The position numbers and the translations under genes were made by a program. Of a stretch of DNA of 64,000 nt, positions 25,113 through 32,584 are shown piece by piece. This DNA comes from Stigmatella aurantiaca DW4/3-1 (GTDB lineage: Bacteria; Myxococcota; Myxococcia; Myxococcales; Myxococcaceae). The stretch spans positions 7,830,893 through 7,894,892 of the forward strand of contig NC_014623.1 in NCBI RefSeq assembly GCF_000165485.1. The letters are read 5' to 3'. A model generated the notes under the pieces. It saw only the letters and a program-made list of their open reading frames with translations, ran no database searches and was not told where the DNA came from. Position 1 is the stretch's first letter, and each line of letters starts with the position of its first letter.

Positions 25113-25520
25113 TCAGCCCTCGCCGAGGGGGATCAGCGCCGTCAGCACCGCCGTCACGAAGACCCAGCGGGAACCGTCCCCCAGCACCATCAGCCGGATG
25201 CGCACGTTGCGTGTGCCCCAGCGGAATCGGAACTGGAAGTCGAAGCTCTCCGTGCCATGCCCTCGCTCGACGAGCGTGTCGAAACGCCCCCGGAAGCTGG
25301 CCACGTTGGTACAAGGGGCAACCTCCTCGAAGAAGCGGCGGCCGAGCACGGACACGGGCTTGCGCCGGGAGAACGCGGACTCCGCCGCGTTGTAGATGAG
25401 CACCCGTCCCTCCGCGTCCAGCTTGATGGCGCCAAACGGCAACGCATCAAACTCCTCGGGCGACAGCTGGCCCAGCCGATCCTCTGTCAGCGACTCCGCT
25501 TCCAGAATCCCATGCCGCAT
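25113..25520 (-). CDS. pyp: Photoactive yellow protein homologue (PAS photoreceptor)
   Basis: 135-aa single PAS domain with strong resemblance to Halorhodospira photoactive yellow protein: LPFGAIKLDAEGRVLIYNAAE, FFEEVAPCTNVASFRGRF and WVFVTAV align with PYP almost without gaps. Y43, E47 and C70 correspond to PYP Tyr42, Glu46 and the chromophore-bearing Cys69, and R53 to Arg52; Thr50 is Ser51 here. PYP binds p-coumaric acid through the Cys and photocycles under blue light. No tyrosine ammonia-lyase or coumaroyl-CoA ligase gene is in this window, so chromophore supply is open. Start ATG at 25520 with AGGGGGGA 8 nt upstream. ftsE follows downstream; an unknown gene and divergent carF lie upstream. 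Confidence 0.88.
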   Translation of the reverse strand: MRHGILEAESLTEDRLGQLSPEEFDALPFGAIKLDAEGRVLIYNAAESAFSRRKPVSVLGRRFFEEVAPCTNVASFRGRFDTLVERGHGTESFDFQFRFRWGTRNVRIRLMVLGDGSRWVFVTAVLTALIPLGEG

Positions 25521-25535
25521 GTGACAATCCCCCCT

Positions 25536-25564
25536 GGCCGTCCGCCCCTACAGGGGGAACGGCC
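25536..25564 (-). promoter_or_regulatory. Hairpin in the leader of the PYP gene
   Basis: GGCCGT and ACGGCC (25536-25541 / 25559-25564) with an inner CCCCT/AGGGG stem form a GC-rich hairpin about 15 nt before the pyp start codon, directly next to the AGGGGGGA ribosome site. It may end the upstream transcript or control pyp translation. No T-run follows. Confidence 0.4.
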
Positions 25565-25627
25565 TGCCAGGCAGTGTACAGGGAGTGTTCTGACCTTGTC
25601 ACAGCCCCTGCACAGGGGGGCACGGGC

Positions 25628-26185
25628 CTACGGAGGATCGCCCTCGCCCGCCAGATAGCTGAGGATGACCTCGTCGAGGCTCTTCTCGGAAATCAAATCC
25701 TCGCCAAAGAGGGTCTCCACACCCACCTCGTTGATCTTCGGCTGGATCTTCATGGCGCGGGCCGCCGCCACTTCGGGCGGCATGTGCACCGCAGCGGGTG
25801 CGGCCGGCGGAAGCGGCTTGACGGCCGGCGCCACCTGGGCAGGGGCCTTCACCAGGGGTGGGTCGATATCGGAGGCAAGCTGCCCGGGCTGGTAGTGGCG
25901 TGCGCCCGCCTCGTAGCTGTCGTAAACCCCGTTGATGAGGTTGCGCAGCATCTCCTTGTGCTGCTCCTCCATCAGCTCCCGCACGACTTCGGCGAGATTC
26001 TCGGCGTTGAGGATGTCGGCGTAGGAGGTCTTCTTCGAGGCGAGGATGTTCCCACCCACGAACAGGTGGGTGATGATGTGGGGGTTGTTCACGCCCGAAT
26101 CCTCGGTCTGGACGTGGTAAACCTTCCCCTTGTGCTTGATGTTGTGGTTGAAGCCGGTGACGGCTTTCTCGAAGGTTTTCGACAT
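25628..26185 (-). CDS. Conserved hypothetical protein
   Basis: 185 aa from the ATG at 26185 (MSKTFEKAVTGFNHNIKHKG). The first 100 residues are well ordered, with GFNHNIKHKGKVYHVQTEDSG and HIITHLFVGGNILASKKTSYA, a pattern I recall in uncharacterised proteins of Myxococcota and other delta-proteobacterial lineages. A Pro/Ala linker and a short C-terminal segment (KIQPKINEVGVETLFGEDLI) follow. No catalytic motif is recognisable. It is divergent from carF and lies upstream of pyp on the same strand, about 107 bp away. Confidence 0.75.
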   Translation of the reverse strand: MSKTFEKAVTGFNHNIKHKGKVYHVQTEDSGVNNPHIITHLFVGGNILASKKTSYADILNAENLAEVVRELMEEQHKEMLRNLINGVYDSYEAGARHYQPGQLASDIDPPLVKAPAQVAPAVKPLPPAAPAAVHMPPEVAAARAMKIQPKINEVGVETLFGEDLISEKSLDEVILSYLAGEGDPP

Positions 26186-26199
26186 GCCGAAGGCGCCGG

Positions 26200-26228
26200 A
26201 AGCTAGCAGCGCCCCCCGGGGGAGACAA
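26200..26228 (-). promoter_or_regulatory. Candidate sigma-70-like promoter for the gene at 26185
   Basis: On the minus strand TTGTCT (26223-26228) and TAGCTT (26200-26205) are separated by 17 bp. The predicted transcript start would be close to the ATG at 26185, leaving almost no leader; the gene also lacks a clear ribosome site. Confidence 0.4.
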
Positions 26229-26269
26229 GTTAGCGTCACACAGTTCGTGCGCATTGCGCCCCGGCCGGA

Positions 26270-26302
26270 CGAATTTCCCATCCCCTGGGACGATGGGATT
26301 CG
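26270..26302. promoter_or_regulatory. Long inverted repeat upstream of carF
   Basis: CGAATTTCCCAT (26270-26281) and ATGGGATTCG (26293-26302) pair over 10 bp with a 2-nt bulge; the centre carries a further TCCC-CT-GGGA dyad. It lies between the two divergent candidate promoters, so it cannot be a terminator for either gene and is a plausible operator. Confidence 0.5.
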
Positions 26303-26339
26303 TGCCTGCCCAGGGTGCGTCCAAGCCCAGTGCTCATTC

Positions 26340-26369
26340 TTGAAAACCCGAGCACGCCTAGGCTACGTA
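26340..26369 (+). promoter_or_regulatory. Candidate sigma-70-like promoter for carF
   Basis: TTGAAA (26340-26345) and TACGTA (26364-26369) are separated by 18 bp, about 50 bp upstream of the carF ATG. This is an unusually AT-rich stretch for the region. Confidence 0.4.
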
Positions 26370-26422
26370 CGTCATGCTGTGAACATCCGTGCCCCCCTGC
26401 GACGGCCTCTACCAGGTGTCCG

Positions 26423-27247
26423 ATGAAGAACAACCCCACGAACCCGCTGCGACAGCAGGATGCCCAGGTCTTGGCCCAGGGCTACTCCCGGGCCATCCGC
26501 CTGATGGACATCGGCAGCATCGTCATCTTCGTGTCCCTGGAGCTGGCGCTGGCATACATGCTGTGGGGCAACTCCCATGTAGGCCCATGGCTGCTGCTGA
26601 CCGCGATCATCCTGGGGTACCTGGCGGCGGACTTCGTCTCGGGCTTCGTGCACTGGATGGCGGACACCTGGGGCTCCAGCACCATGCCCGTGCTGGGCAA
26701 GGCCTTCGTGCGGCCCTTCCGCGAGCACCACGTGGACCAGAAGGCCATCACCCGTCACGACTTCATCGAGACGAACGGCAACAACTGCGCCATCTCCATC
26801 CCCGTGGGCATCGCCACGCTGGTGATGCCGCACAGCAGCCCCACCTGGGTGTTCCTGGCGGCGTTTCTGGGGTCGATGATCTTCTGGGTGATGGCGACCA
26901 ACCAGTTCCACAAGTGGTCGCACCAGGATGAGGCAGGCCCGCTCGTGGGATTCCTGCAGCGCGTGCACCTCATCCTGCCGCCCGACCACCACCGCATCCA
27001 CCACACGGCGCCCTTCAACAAGTACTACTGCATCACCGTGGGCTGGCTGAACAAGCCGCTGTCGATGATCGCCTTCTTTCCCACGATGGAGCGAATCGTC
27101 ACCTGGGCCACCGGCATGCTCCCCCGCCAGGACGACATCGGCACGGAGGCGGCGAAGGCCGTGCTGCAAACCTCGGAGGAGAATGTCCTCATGGTTCAGG
27201 CCGCCAAGGTCCTGCTGGAGGGCACCGAGGAGCCGAAGTCGATCTGA
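26423..27247 (+). CDS. carF: CarF-type plasmanylethanolamine desaturase
   Basis: 274 aa from the ATG at 26423 with AGGTG upstream. It has the CarF/TMEM189 lipid-desaturase layout: membrane helices, then FVHWMADTWGS, RPFREHHVDQ (HH 102-103), TRHDFIETNGNNC (H112), NQFHKWSHQ (H163, H167) and PPDHHRIHHTAPFNKYYCI (H189-H194), a histidine-rich di-iron site. In Myxococcus xanthus CarF introduces the vinyl-ether double bond that makes plasmalogens, and is needed for the blue-light/singlet-oxygen carotenoid response. Length is close to M. xanthus CarF. It converges on murI with a 15-bp gap. The nearby PYP homologue adds to the light-related context. Confidence 0.94.
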   Translation: MKNNPTNPLRQQDAQVLAQGYSRAIRLMDIGSIVIFVSLELALAYMLWGNSHVGPWLLLTAIILGYLAADFVSGFVHWMADTWGSSTMPVLGKAFVRPFREHHVDQKAITRHDFIETNGNNCAISIPVGIATLVMPHSSPTWVFLAAFLGSMIFWVMATNQFHKWSHQDEAGPLVGFLQRVHLILPPDHHRIHHTAPFNKYYCITVGWLNKPLSMIAFFPTMERIVTWATGMLPRQDDIGTEAAKAVLQTSEENVLMVQAAKVLLEGTEEPKSI

Positions 27248-27262
27248 CCTTCGCCAGACGCC

Positions 27263-28075
27263 TCAGAAGCTCAGGTCCACCTGCTCGGCCGAGGCAATGG
27301 GACGCCCGAGGAACCGGGCCCCCACCTCCATGAACCGCTCGGGCACGTCCGTCACGAAGTACCCGTGGACGGGCACCCCACCCGGAGGCGCCAACCCCTG
27401 GGTTTGCTCCAGGAGCAAGGCCACCGCCTCCGCCGTGGCCTCCGCCGAGTCCACCAGGCTCACCCGGGGGCCCACCACCTGGGCGATGATGTCCTTGAGC
27501 AAGGGGTAGTGGGTGCACCCCAGCACCAGGGTGTCCACGCCTTCCCGGGCGAAGTCCGCCAGATACTCGCGCGCCACCAGCGCCGGGACTTCGCCCTGGG
27601 TCCACCCCTCCTCCGCCAGGGGAACGAAGAGCGGGCAGGCGCGCGCTTTGACCTGCACCTTCGGGTCCGCCGCCTGCAATTCACGCTGGTAGGCCCCGGA
27701 ACGGATGGTTCCCGGCGTGCCGATGACCCCCACGCCGCCCCCCCTCGTCCTGCGCAGGGCCGCCTGAGCCCCCGGCGCAATCACCCCCAGCACCGGCACG
27801 GACAGCGCCGCCGACAGGGCAGGCAACGCCACCGCCGAGGCCGTGTTGCACGCCACCACCAGCAGCTTGATGCCCTTCTCGAGGAGGAACTGCGCGTTCT
27901 TGAGCGAGTAGCGGGTCACCACCTCGCCGGACTTGGTGCCGTAGGGCACCCGCGCCGTATCCCCCAGGTAGAGGGTGTTCTCGTGGGGAAGGCGTTCCAT
28001 CAACGCCTTGAGAACGGTGAGCCCTCCAACGCCTGAGTCGAACACCCCAATGGGACTGTGGCTGCCTTGCCGCAT
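27263..28075 (-). CDS. murI: Glutamate racemase
   Basis: 270 aa from the ATG at 28075, with AGGGAG 7 nt upstream; the frame is open to 28105. It interconverts L- and D-glutamate for peptidoglycan stem peptides. IGVFDSGVGGLTVLKAL is the opening motif, VACNTASA and LGCTHYPLL carry the two catalytic Cys residues, and YLGDTARVPYGTKS is the substrate loop. Complete by length. A minus-strand lipoprotein gene ends upstream behind a terminator, so murI probably has its own promoter. Confidence 0.96.
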   Translation of the reverse strand: MRQGSHSPIGVFDSGVGGLTVLKALMERLPHENTLYLGDTARVPYGTKSGEVVTRYSLKNAQFLLEKGIKLLVVACNTASAVALPALSAALSVPVLGVIAPGAQAALRRTRGGGVGVIGTPGTIRSGAYQRELQAADPKVQVKARACPLFVPLAEEGWTQGEVPALVAREYLADFAREGVDTLVLGCTHYPLLKDIIAQVVGPRVSLVDSAEATAEAVALLLEQTQGLAPPGGVPVHGYFVTDVPERFMEVGARFLGRPIASAEQVDLSF

Positions 28076-28131
28076 GCCGGGGCTCCCTATCACGTTTGAT
28101 GCCAACGCCCACCTCCCCTCAAAAGCGAAGA

Positions 28132-28157
28132 GGGCCGGAGCAAGCCCCGGCCCTCCT
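28132..28157 (-). terminator. Terminator after the three-repeat lipoprotein gene
   Basis: GAGGGCCGG (28132-28140) and CCGGCCCTC (28149-28157) form a perfect 9-bp stem with an 8-nt loop. Reading on the minus strand the hairpin is followed by TTCGCTTTTGAGG. It lies 21 bp after the lipoprotein stop at 28179. Confidence 0.7.
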
Positions 28158-28178
28158 GCTGCCTCTTTCCGCCCTCCG

Positions 28179-29177
28179 TTACTGGCGGAACATCGTCACT
28201 TCCAGCGCGTCGTTCGGGCCCGGGAACTGGTGGGCACGGACCAGGATGGGCGCCATGTTGCTGTTGGAGCGGTACTCGGTGTTGCCGTTCTTCGCGTACA
28301 GCGAGACCTTGTAGGTGCCCGGCCGCAGGAAGCTGTAGGTGATGGGCTTGTTCTGGCACAGCTGCCAATCGCCCAGCGCCCCGTAAACCCACTCGCCCGT
28401 CGCCGTGTCCTGGAAGTTGACGCCCACCTCCATCCTGCCCGACGGATCGACCTGCGCGCAGTCCCTCGTCACCGAGCCATCCGAGAACCGCCAGGAGATG
28501 GCCGCCCCGCCCACCGCGTACAGGTTGTAGGTGGCGGAGACGGGGTTGTAGGCCTGCGTCACCAGTCCACCGTTGTAGTAGTAAAGCGGGTGGCCACTCG
28601 CGTCCCGGGCAATGAACTCGATGAAGTGCTCGCCCGGCGCCAGGTCCGGCGTCTGCAGGCCCGGCGTCCGCTGGCCCTCGAAGCAGGGGAAGTTCGCCGG
28701 CTCCTGGTCATCCAGGGTGATGTCCACCGAGGCCACCCCCGCCTGGCCGCAGTTCGCGTTGCCCGGGAACGTCCAGTTCAAGAGCGCGTAGGAAGCCGGG
28801 TCGCCCTGGCCCATCAGGTCGGCACGCACCGTCACGTTGCCGTCGATCCGGAAAGTCCCTCGGGCCTCGTAGACCACCCGGTTCGACACATCCACGGCCG
28901 TCAGGATGTAGGTGTACGAGCCGGGGCGGAAGTCGTGCAGGGTGATGCCGTCCACGCCGCCGGTGTTGCAGGCATAGCGCCCGCCGTTGTGCAGGCTCTC
29001 GCCGGGGATTTCCACGTTGACGCCGAACACCTCACGCGACTGGTCGCAGCGCAGCCCCTCGAAGGTCCACAGAAACGAGACATCTCCAGGGTACGCGCGA
29101 TCATTCTCATCGACGACGATACAGCCGGTGGAGAAGGAGGCGAGGCAGAGGAATGCCAGCAGCAGTCGGGAGTTCAT
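28179..29177 (-). CDS. Lipoprotein with three Ig-like repeats
   Basis: 332 aa from the ATG at 29177; a TTG four codons upstream is possible. Lipoprotein signal with lipobox STGC. The mature part contains three homologous units of about 100 residues, each starting with a W-x-F pattern and a Cys pair: VSFLWTFEGLRCDQ, ALLNWTFPGNANCGQ and AAISWRFSDGSVTRDC, each ending with a PGxYxxxxxA-like strand (RPGSYTYILTAVD, APGEHFIEFIARD, RPGTYKVSLYAKN). This looks like a tandem Ig/PKD-type fold. Function unknown. It is divergent from the tol operon. Confidence 0.72.
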   Translation of the reverse strand: MNSRLLLAFLCLASFSTGCIVVDENDRAYPGDVSFLWTFEGLRCDQSREVFGVNVEIPGESLHNGGRYACNTGGVDGITLHDFRPGSYTYILTAVDVSNRVVYEARGTFRIDGNVTVRADLMGQGDPASYALLNWTFPGNANCGQAGVASVDITLDDQEPANFPCFEGQRTPGLQTPDLAPGEHFIEFIARDASGHPLYYYNGGLVTQAYNPVSATYNLYAVGGAAISWRFSDGSVTRDCAQVDPSGRMEVGVNFQDTATGEWVYGALGDWQLCQNKPITYSFLRPGTYKVSLYAKNGNTEYRSNSNMAPILVRAHQFPGPNDALEVTMFRQ

Positions 29178-29325
29178 AGGTGCGTCCAAGCTTTTCGGTA
29201 GAGGCGGACGGGCGTTCAGCCCGTTGTGCCATGTCGGACGCTGCCCCCTGAGTTTTATTCAGGCAACCTGACGAGCTTCGGGCTTTGTTTGACCACCCCG
29301 GATCGGAGTGTTACGGCCTGCCCCC

Positions 29326-30033
29326 ATGATGTTCCGCTTGCCCCTGGCGCTGGGCGCCATGAACTACCTGGAGATCATCCGAGGCGCGTCCTTCATCGAG
29401 CTGGCCGTGCTGACACTGCTGATGGGGGTGTCCGTGGCCTCCTGGGGCCTCATCGTCATGAAGGCCACCCAGCTCTCCCGGGCGCGCTCACAATCTCTCA
29501 CCTTTCTCGACACGTTCTGGAAGGCCACCCGGCTGGAGGGCATCTACCAGACGGCGCAGGGGCTGGAAGGCTCGCCCCTGTCGAAGGTGTTCTGCGCGGG
29601 TTACGAGGAGCTGTCCAAGCTGGCCCAGGCCAAGGAGGGCACGGACGGGGCGATGAGTGACCGGCTGGGTGGAATCGAGAATGTGGAGCGGGCCCTGCAC
29701 CGGGCGGCCACGACGCAAATCACCGAGTTGGAGGCGCGCGTCCCTTTCCTGGGCACGGTCGGCGCGGCGGCCCCCTTCGTGGGGCTGTTCGGCACGGTCA
29801 TCGGCATCCTCAATGCCTTCAACGAGATCGCCGACAAGGGCAACGCCACGCTGTCCACGGTGGCCGCGCCGGTGGGCAATGCGCTGTTCGCCACGGCCGC
29901 GGGGCTGTTCGCCGCCATCCCGGCGGTGGTCGCCTACAACTCGTTCGTCAGCCGCATCAAGATCTTCGACACGGAGATGTCCAACTTCTCCGCCGACTTC
30001 CTGAACATCATCAAGCGGCACTTCTTCAAGTAG
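29326..30033 (+). CDS. tolQ: TolQ-type proton-channel subunit
   Basis: 235 aa if started at the ATG at 29326; a GTG at 29308 and an ATG at 29359 are alternatives and none has a strong ribosome site. MotA/TolQ/ExbB family: an N-terminal membrane helix (ELAVLTLLMGVSVASWGLIV), a cytoplasmic loop, then two helices with the conserved VPFLGTVGAAAPFVGLFGTVIGI and STVAAPVGNALFATAAGLFAAIPAVVAYN. It forms, with TolR, the proton-driven motor of the Tol system in outer-membrane constriction. First gene of tolQRAB. Confidence 0.93.
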   Translation: MMFRLPLALGAMNYLEIIRGASFIELAVLTLLMGVSVASWGLIVMKATQLSRARSQSLTFLDTFWKATRLEGIYQTAQGLEGSPLSKVFCAGYEELSKLAQAKEGTDGAMSDRLGGIENVERALHRAATTQITELEARVPFLGTVGAAAPFVGLFGTVIGILNAFNEIADKGNATLSTVAAPVGNALFATAAGLFAAIPAVVAYNSFVSRIKIFDTEMSNFSADFLNIIKRHFFK

Positions 30034-30047
30034 GAGCCAGGCGCGCC

Positions 30048-30533
30048 ATGGGCATGGGTGGAGGCAACAAGGGCCAGGGCCGCGTCACCATGAGTGAGAT
30101 CAACGTCACGCCCATGGTGGACGTGATGCTGGTGCTCCTCATCATCTTCATGGTGACCGCACCCCTCATCCAGCAGGGCGTCAAGGTCAACTTGCCCGAG
30201 GCGAAAGCCGCCCCGGTGGAGGCCGCCGAGAAGAAGCTCGTGCTCTCCATCGACGCCGGGCGCCGGGTGTTCATCGGGGACGCGGAAGTGCTCCTGGAGG
30301 AGTTGGAGAAGAAGCTGGCCGCCAACGCCAAGGCGCAGGCCGAAAAGGAGCTCTACCTGCACGCGGACCGTGACGTGCCCTACGGGGTCGTGGTGGAGGT
30401 CATGGCAGCCGCCCAGCGCGCTGGCATCACCAATGTGGGGATGATCACCGACCCGGCCGCCAAGGGCCCCCGGACGGACCCGGCGCCCGGGGCCACGGGG
30501 TCCAAAGGGGGAAAGAAGGAAGCCAAGCGCTAG
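30048..30533 (+). CDS. tolR: TolR/ExbD-type motor subunit
   Basis: 161 aa. A short cytoplasmic N-terminus is followed by one membrane helix with the essential Asp: INVTPMVDVMLVLLIIFMVT. The periplasmic domain shows the ExbD/TolR fold (KVNLPEAKAAP, LVLSIDAGRRVFIGD, ELYLHADRDVPYGVVVEVMA, AGITNVGMIT). It ends with a Pro/Gly/Lys tail. It sits 14 bp after tolQ and 3 bp before tolA, so co-translation is likely. Pairs with TolQ to use the proton gradient. Confidence 0.94.
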   Translation: MGMGGGNKGQGRVTMSEINVTPMVDVMLVLLIIFMVTAPLIQQGVKVNLPEAKAAPVEAAEKKLVLSIDAGRRVFIGDAEVLLEELEKKLAANAKAQAEKELYLHADRDVPYGVVVEVMAAAQRAGITNVGMITDPAAKGPRTDPAPGATGSKGGKKEAKR

Positions 30534-30536
30534 CCC

Positions 30537-31313
30537 ATGACCCTCCACCCAGCCGTCTCCCAGAGCATGCTCGCGGCCCGCCCCTCGCGGATGGGACTGT
30601 TCATCGGGCTCTCCATCGCGGGGCATGTCCTGCTGCTGGCCATCGCGATGGTCTACACGCAGCTGACCTCCCGGCCGAAGGTCGATCCCAACCCGCCCGT
30701 CATCCGCGCCACGCTGGTGCGCCAGGGCAAGCCGCGCGATCCCAAGTTGCTGCCCCGCAAGGAGCAGCTCCCGCCCCCGCCCAAGGAAGTCAAAGCGCCC
30801 CCTGCCCCGCCTCCCCAGACGCCTCCCCCCGTGGAGAAGGTGTCGGTGCCCGTACCGGGGCTGCAACCCGCCCCCCCGCCCCCTCCCCAGAAGGGAGAAA
30901 CTTCGAGCGAGGACCGGCGCAAGCGGCTCTTCGGCGCCTTCGACAAGACGTCGCAGAAGCCCACCGAGCCCGAGGAACTGGAGGGCGCCGAGGATGGCGA
31001 TCCCGATGGCGACTCCGCCACGGCCGAGGGCGAACGCTACTACGCGCTCCTCTCCACCCAGGTGCGCCGCAACTACAACGTCGCGGACACCATCCCCGAG
31101 ACCGAGCGCCTCCACCTCAAGGCCCAGGTCCAGATGCGCTTGGGCCGCACGGGAGAGGTGCTGGAGACGCGCCTGGTGGCCCCCAGCGGCAACGATCTCT
31201 TCGACTCCTCCGTGCTGGCCGCGGTGAAGAAGGCCTCTCCCTTCTCTCCTCCCCCTGATCATCTTCGTGACGCGCTCCAGAAACAGGGCGTCGTCCTGGA
31301 GTTCCGTCCATGA
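30537..31313 (+). CDS. tolA: TolA/TonB-like energy transducer
   Basis: 258 aa. One N-terminal membrane anchor (about residues 19-41, LFIGLSIAGHVLLLAIAMVY), a Pro/Lys-rich periplasm-spanning stretch (about 50-125), and a C-terminal TonB/TolA-type domain (YYALLSTQVRRNYNV, LKAQVQMRLGRTGEVLETRLV, NDLFDSSVLAAVKKASPF, VVLEFRP). In place of the long Ala/Lys helix of E. coli TolA there is a proline-rich spacer, more TonB-like. It overlaps tolB by ATGA. Position in the operon supports the TolA role. Confidence 0.9.
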   Translation: MTLHPAVSQSMLAARPSRMGLFIGLSIAGHVLLLAIAMVYTQLTSRPKVDPNPPVIRATLVRQGKPRDPKLLPRKEQLPPPPKEVKAPPAPPPQTPPPVEKVSVPVPGLQPAPPPPPQKGETSSEDRRKRLFGAFDKTSQKPTEPEELEGAEDGDPDGDSATAEGERYYALLSTQVRRNYNVADTIPETERLHLKAQVQMRLGRTGEVLETRLVAPSGNDLFDSSVLAAVKKASPFSPPPDHLRDALQKQGVVLEFRP

Positions 31314-32584
31314 AAGCCCTGCTCCTCCCGCTGCTGCTCCTGCCCCTGGCGGCCTTCGCCCAGGCCCCGGTGATTCAGATCTCCGGCGCCAACTTCCGCC
31401 CCCTGCCGCTGGCCTACCCCGCCCCCCTGCCCGTGGACGACGGGGGAAAGAAGTCCTCCGCGGACTTCGACGAGCCCTTCCTGTTCGACCTGCGGGCCTC
31501 GGGCCTCTTCCAGGTGCTGGACCGCGCCAGCTTCACGGCGGACGCCAAGGAGGGCATCACCGCGGGCAGCATCAACTTCACGCGCTGGTCGGACGTGGGC
31601 GCCGAGTCGCTCGTGAAGGTCCAACTGGGCGCCGAGGGAGGCACCCTGCGGGGCGAGCTTCGCCTGTTCAACGTGGGCTCTGGCCGGGAGGACTTCAAGG
31701 CCAGCCATGCCGTGCCCACCTCGGAGCCTCGCCAGCTCGCGCACTTCCTCGCGGACGCCCTCTACCGCCACCTCACCCGCGAGCCGAGCCCCTTCCTGTC
31801 CCGCATCGTGTTCGTGCGAAAGGCGCGCGACAACCGGGATGTGTGGACGGCCGACTGGGACGGGAACAACGCGCGCGCCCTCACCACCGGCGGCATCAAC
31901 CTGCTGCCCGCCCTGGGCCCGGACGGCACCGTGGCCTTCACCTCCTACCGCCGGGGCCAGCCGGACCTCTACCTCCAGAAGGAGGGCGGCGAGGCCCGGC
32001 CCATCGTCCAGAACGGCCAGATGGCCACCGGCGTGGCCTTCTCCCCCGATGGCAAGCGCATCGCCTACGCGCAGGCCCAGGGCGAGAGCACGCAAATCTA
32101 CGTGGCCAACGTGGACGGCAGTGACGCCAAGCGCATCACCGATACCCCGTATGGCATCAACTCCAGCCCCTCCTGGTCTCCGGATGGCAAGCGTCTCGCC
32201 TTCGTGTCCAACCGGGGCGGCTCCCCGCAGATCTACGTGATGAACGTGGACGGGACGAATGCCCGGCGGTTGACCTTCCAGGGCAACTACAACCAGACCC
32301 CGGACTGGTCGCCCCGGGGAGACCTCATCGCCTTCACCGCTCGCGACGAGCGCAACGCCTTCGATCTGTTCACCGTCAATGTGGACACGGGCAAGATCAC
32401 CCGGCTGACGCAGGATCAAAGCAACAACGAGGAGCCCGTCTTCTCCCCCAACGGACGCCTCATCCTCTTCAGCTCCACGCGCACCGGGACTCCCCAGCTC
32501 TTCGTGATGACGGCGGAGGGCAACAACCCGCTCGCGCTCCCCATGGGCAAGGGGGGCGGACTCACTCCCGACTGGGCCCCATGA
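31310..32584 (+). CDS. tolB: Tol system periplasmic beta-propeller TolB
   Basis: 424 aa with a signal peptide (ALLLPLLLLPLAAFAQ). The N-terminal domain (to about residue 150) is followed by a six-bladed propeller of WD40-like/PD40 repeats, visible as recurring GVAFSPDGKRIAYAQ, SPSWSPDGKRLAFVSNRG, TPDWSPRGDLIAFTARD and EPVFSPNGRLILFSS, alternating with QIYVMNVDG-type strands. TolB normally partners Pal at the outer membrane. Here pal does not follow; an aminotransferase gene overlaps the tolB stop by ATGA instead. Confidence 0.95.
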   Translation: MKALLLPLLLLPLAAFAQAPVIQISGANFRPLPLAYPAPLPVDDGGKKSSADFDEPFLFDLRASGLFQVLDRASFTADAKEGITAGSINFTRWSDVGAESLVKVQLGAEGGTLRGELRLFNVGSGREDFKASHAVPTSEPRQLAHFLADALYRHLTREPSPFLSRIVFVRKARDNRDVWTADWDGNNARALTTGGINLLPALGPDGTVAFTSYRRGQPDLYLQKEGGEARPIVQNGQMATGVAFSPDGKRIAYAQAQGESTQIYVANVDGSDAKRITDTPYGINSSPSWSPDGKRLAFVSNRGGSPQIYVMNVDGTNARRLTFQGNYNQTPDWSPRGDLIAFTARDERNAFDLFTVNVDTGKITRLTQDQSNNEEPVFSPNGRLILFSSTRTGTPQLFVMTAEGNNPLALPMGKGGGLTPDWAP

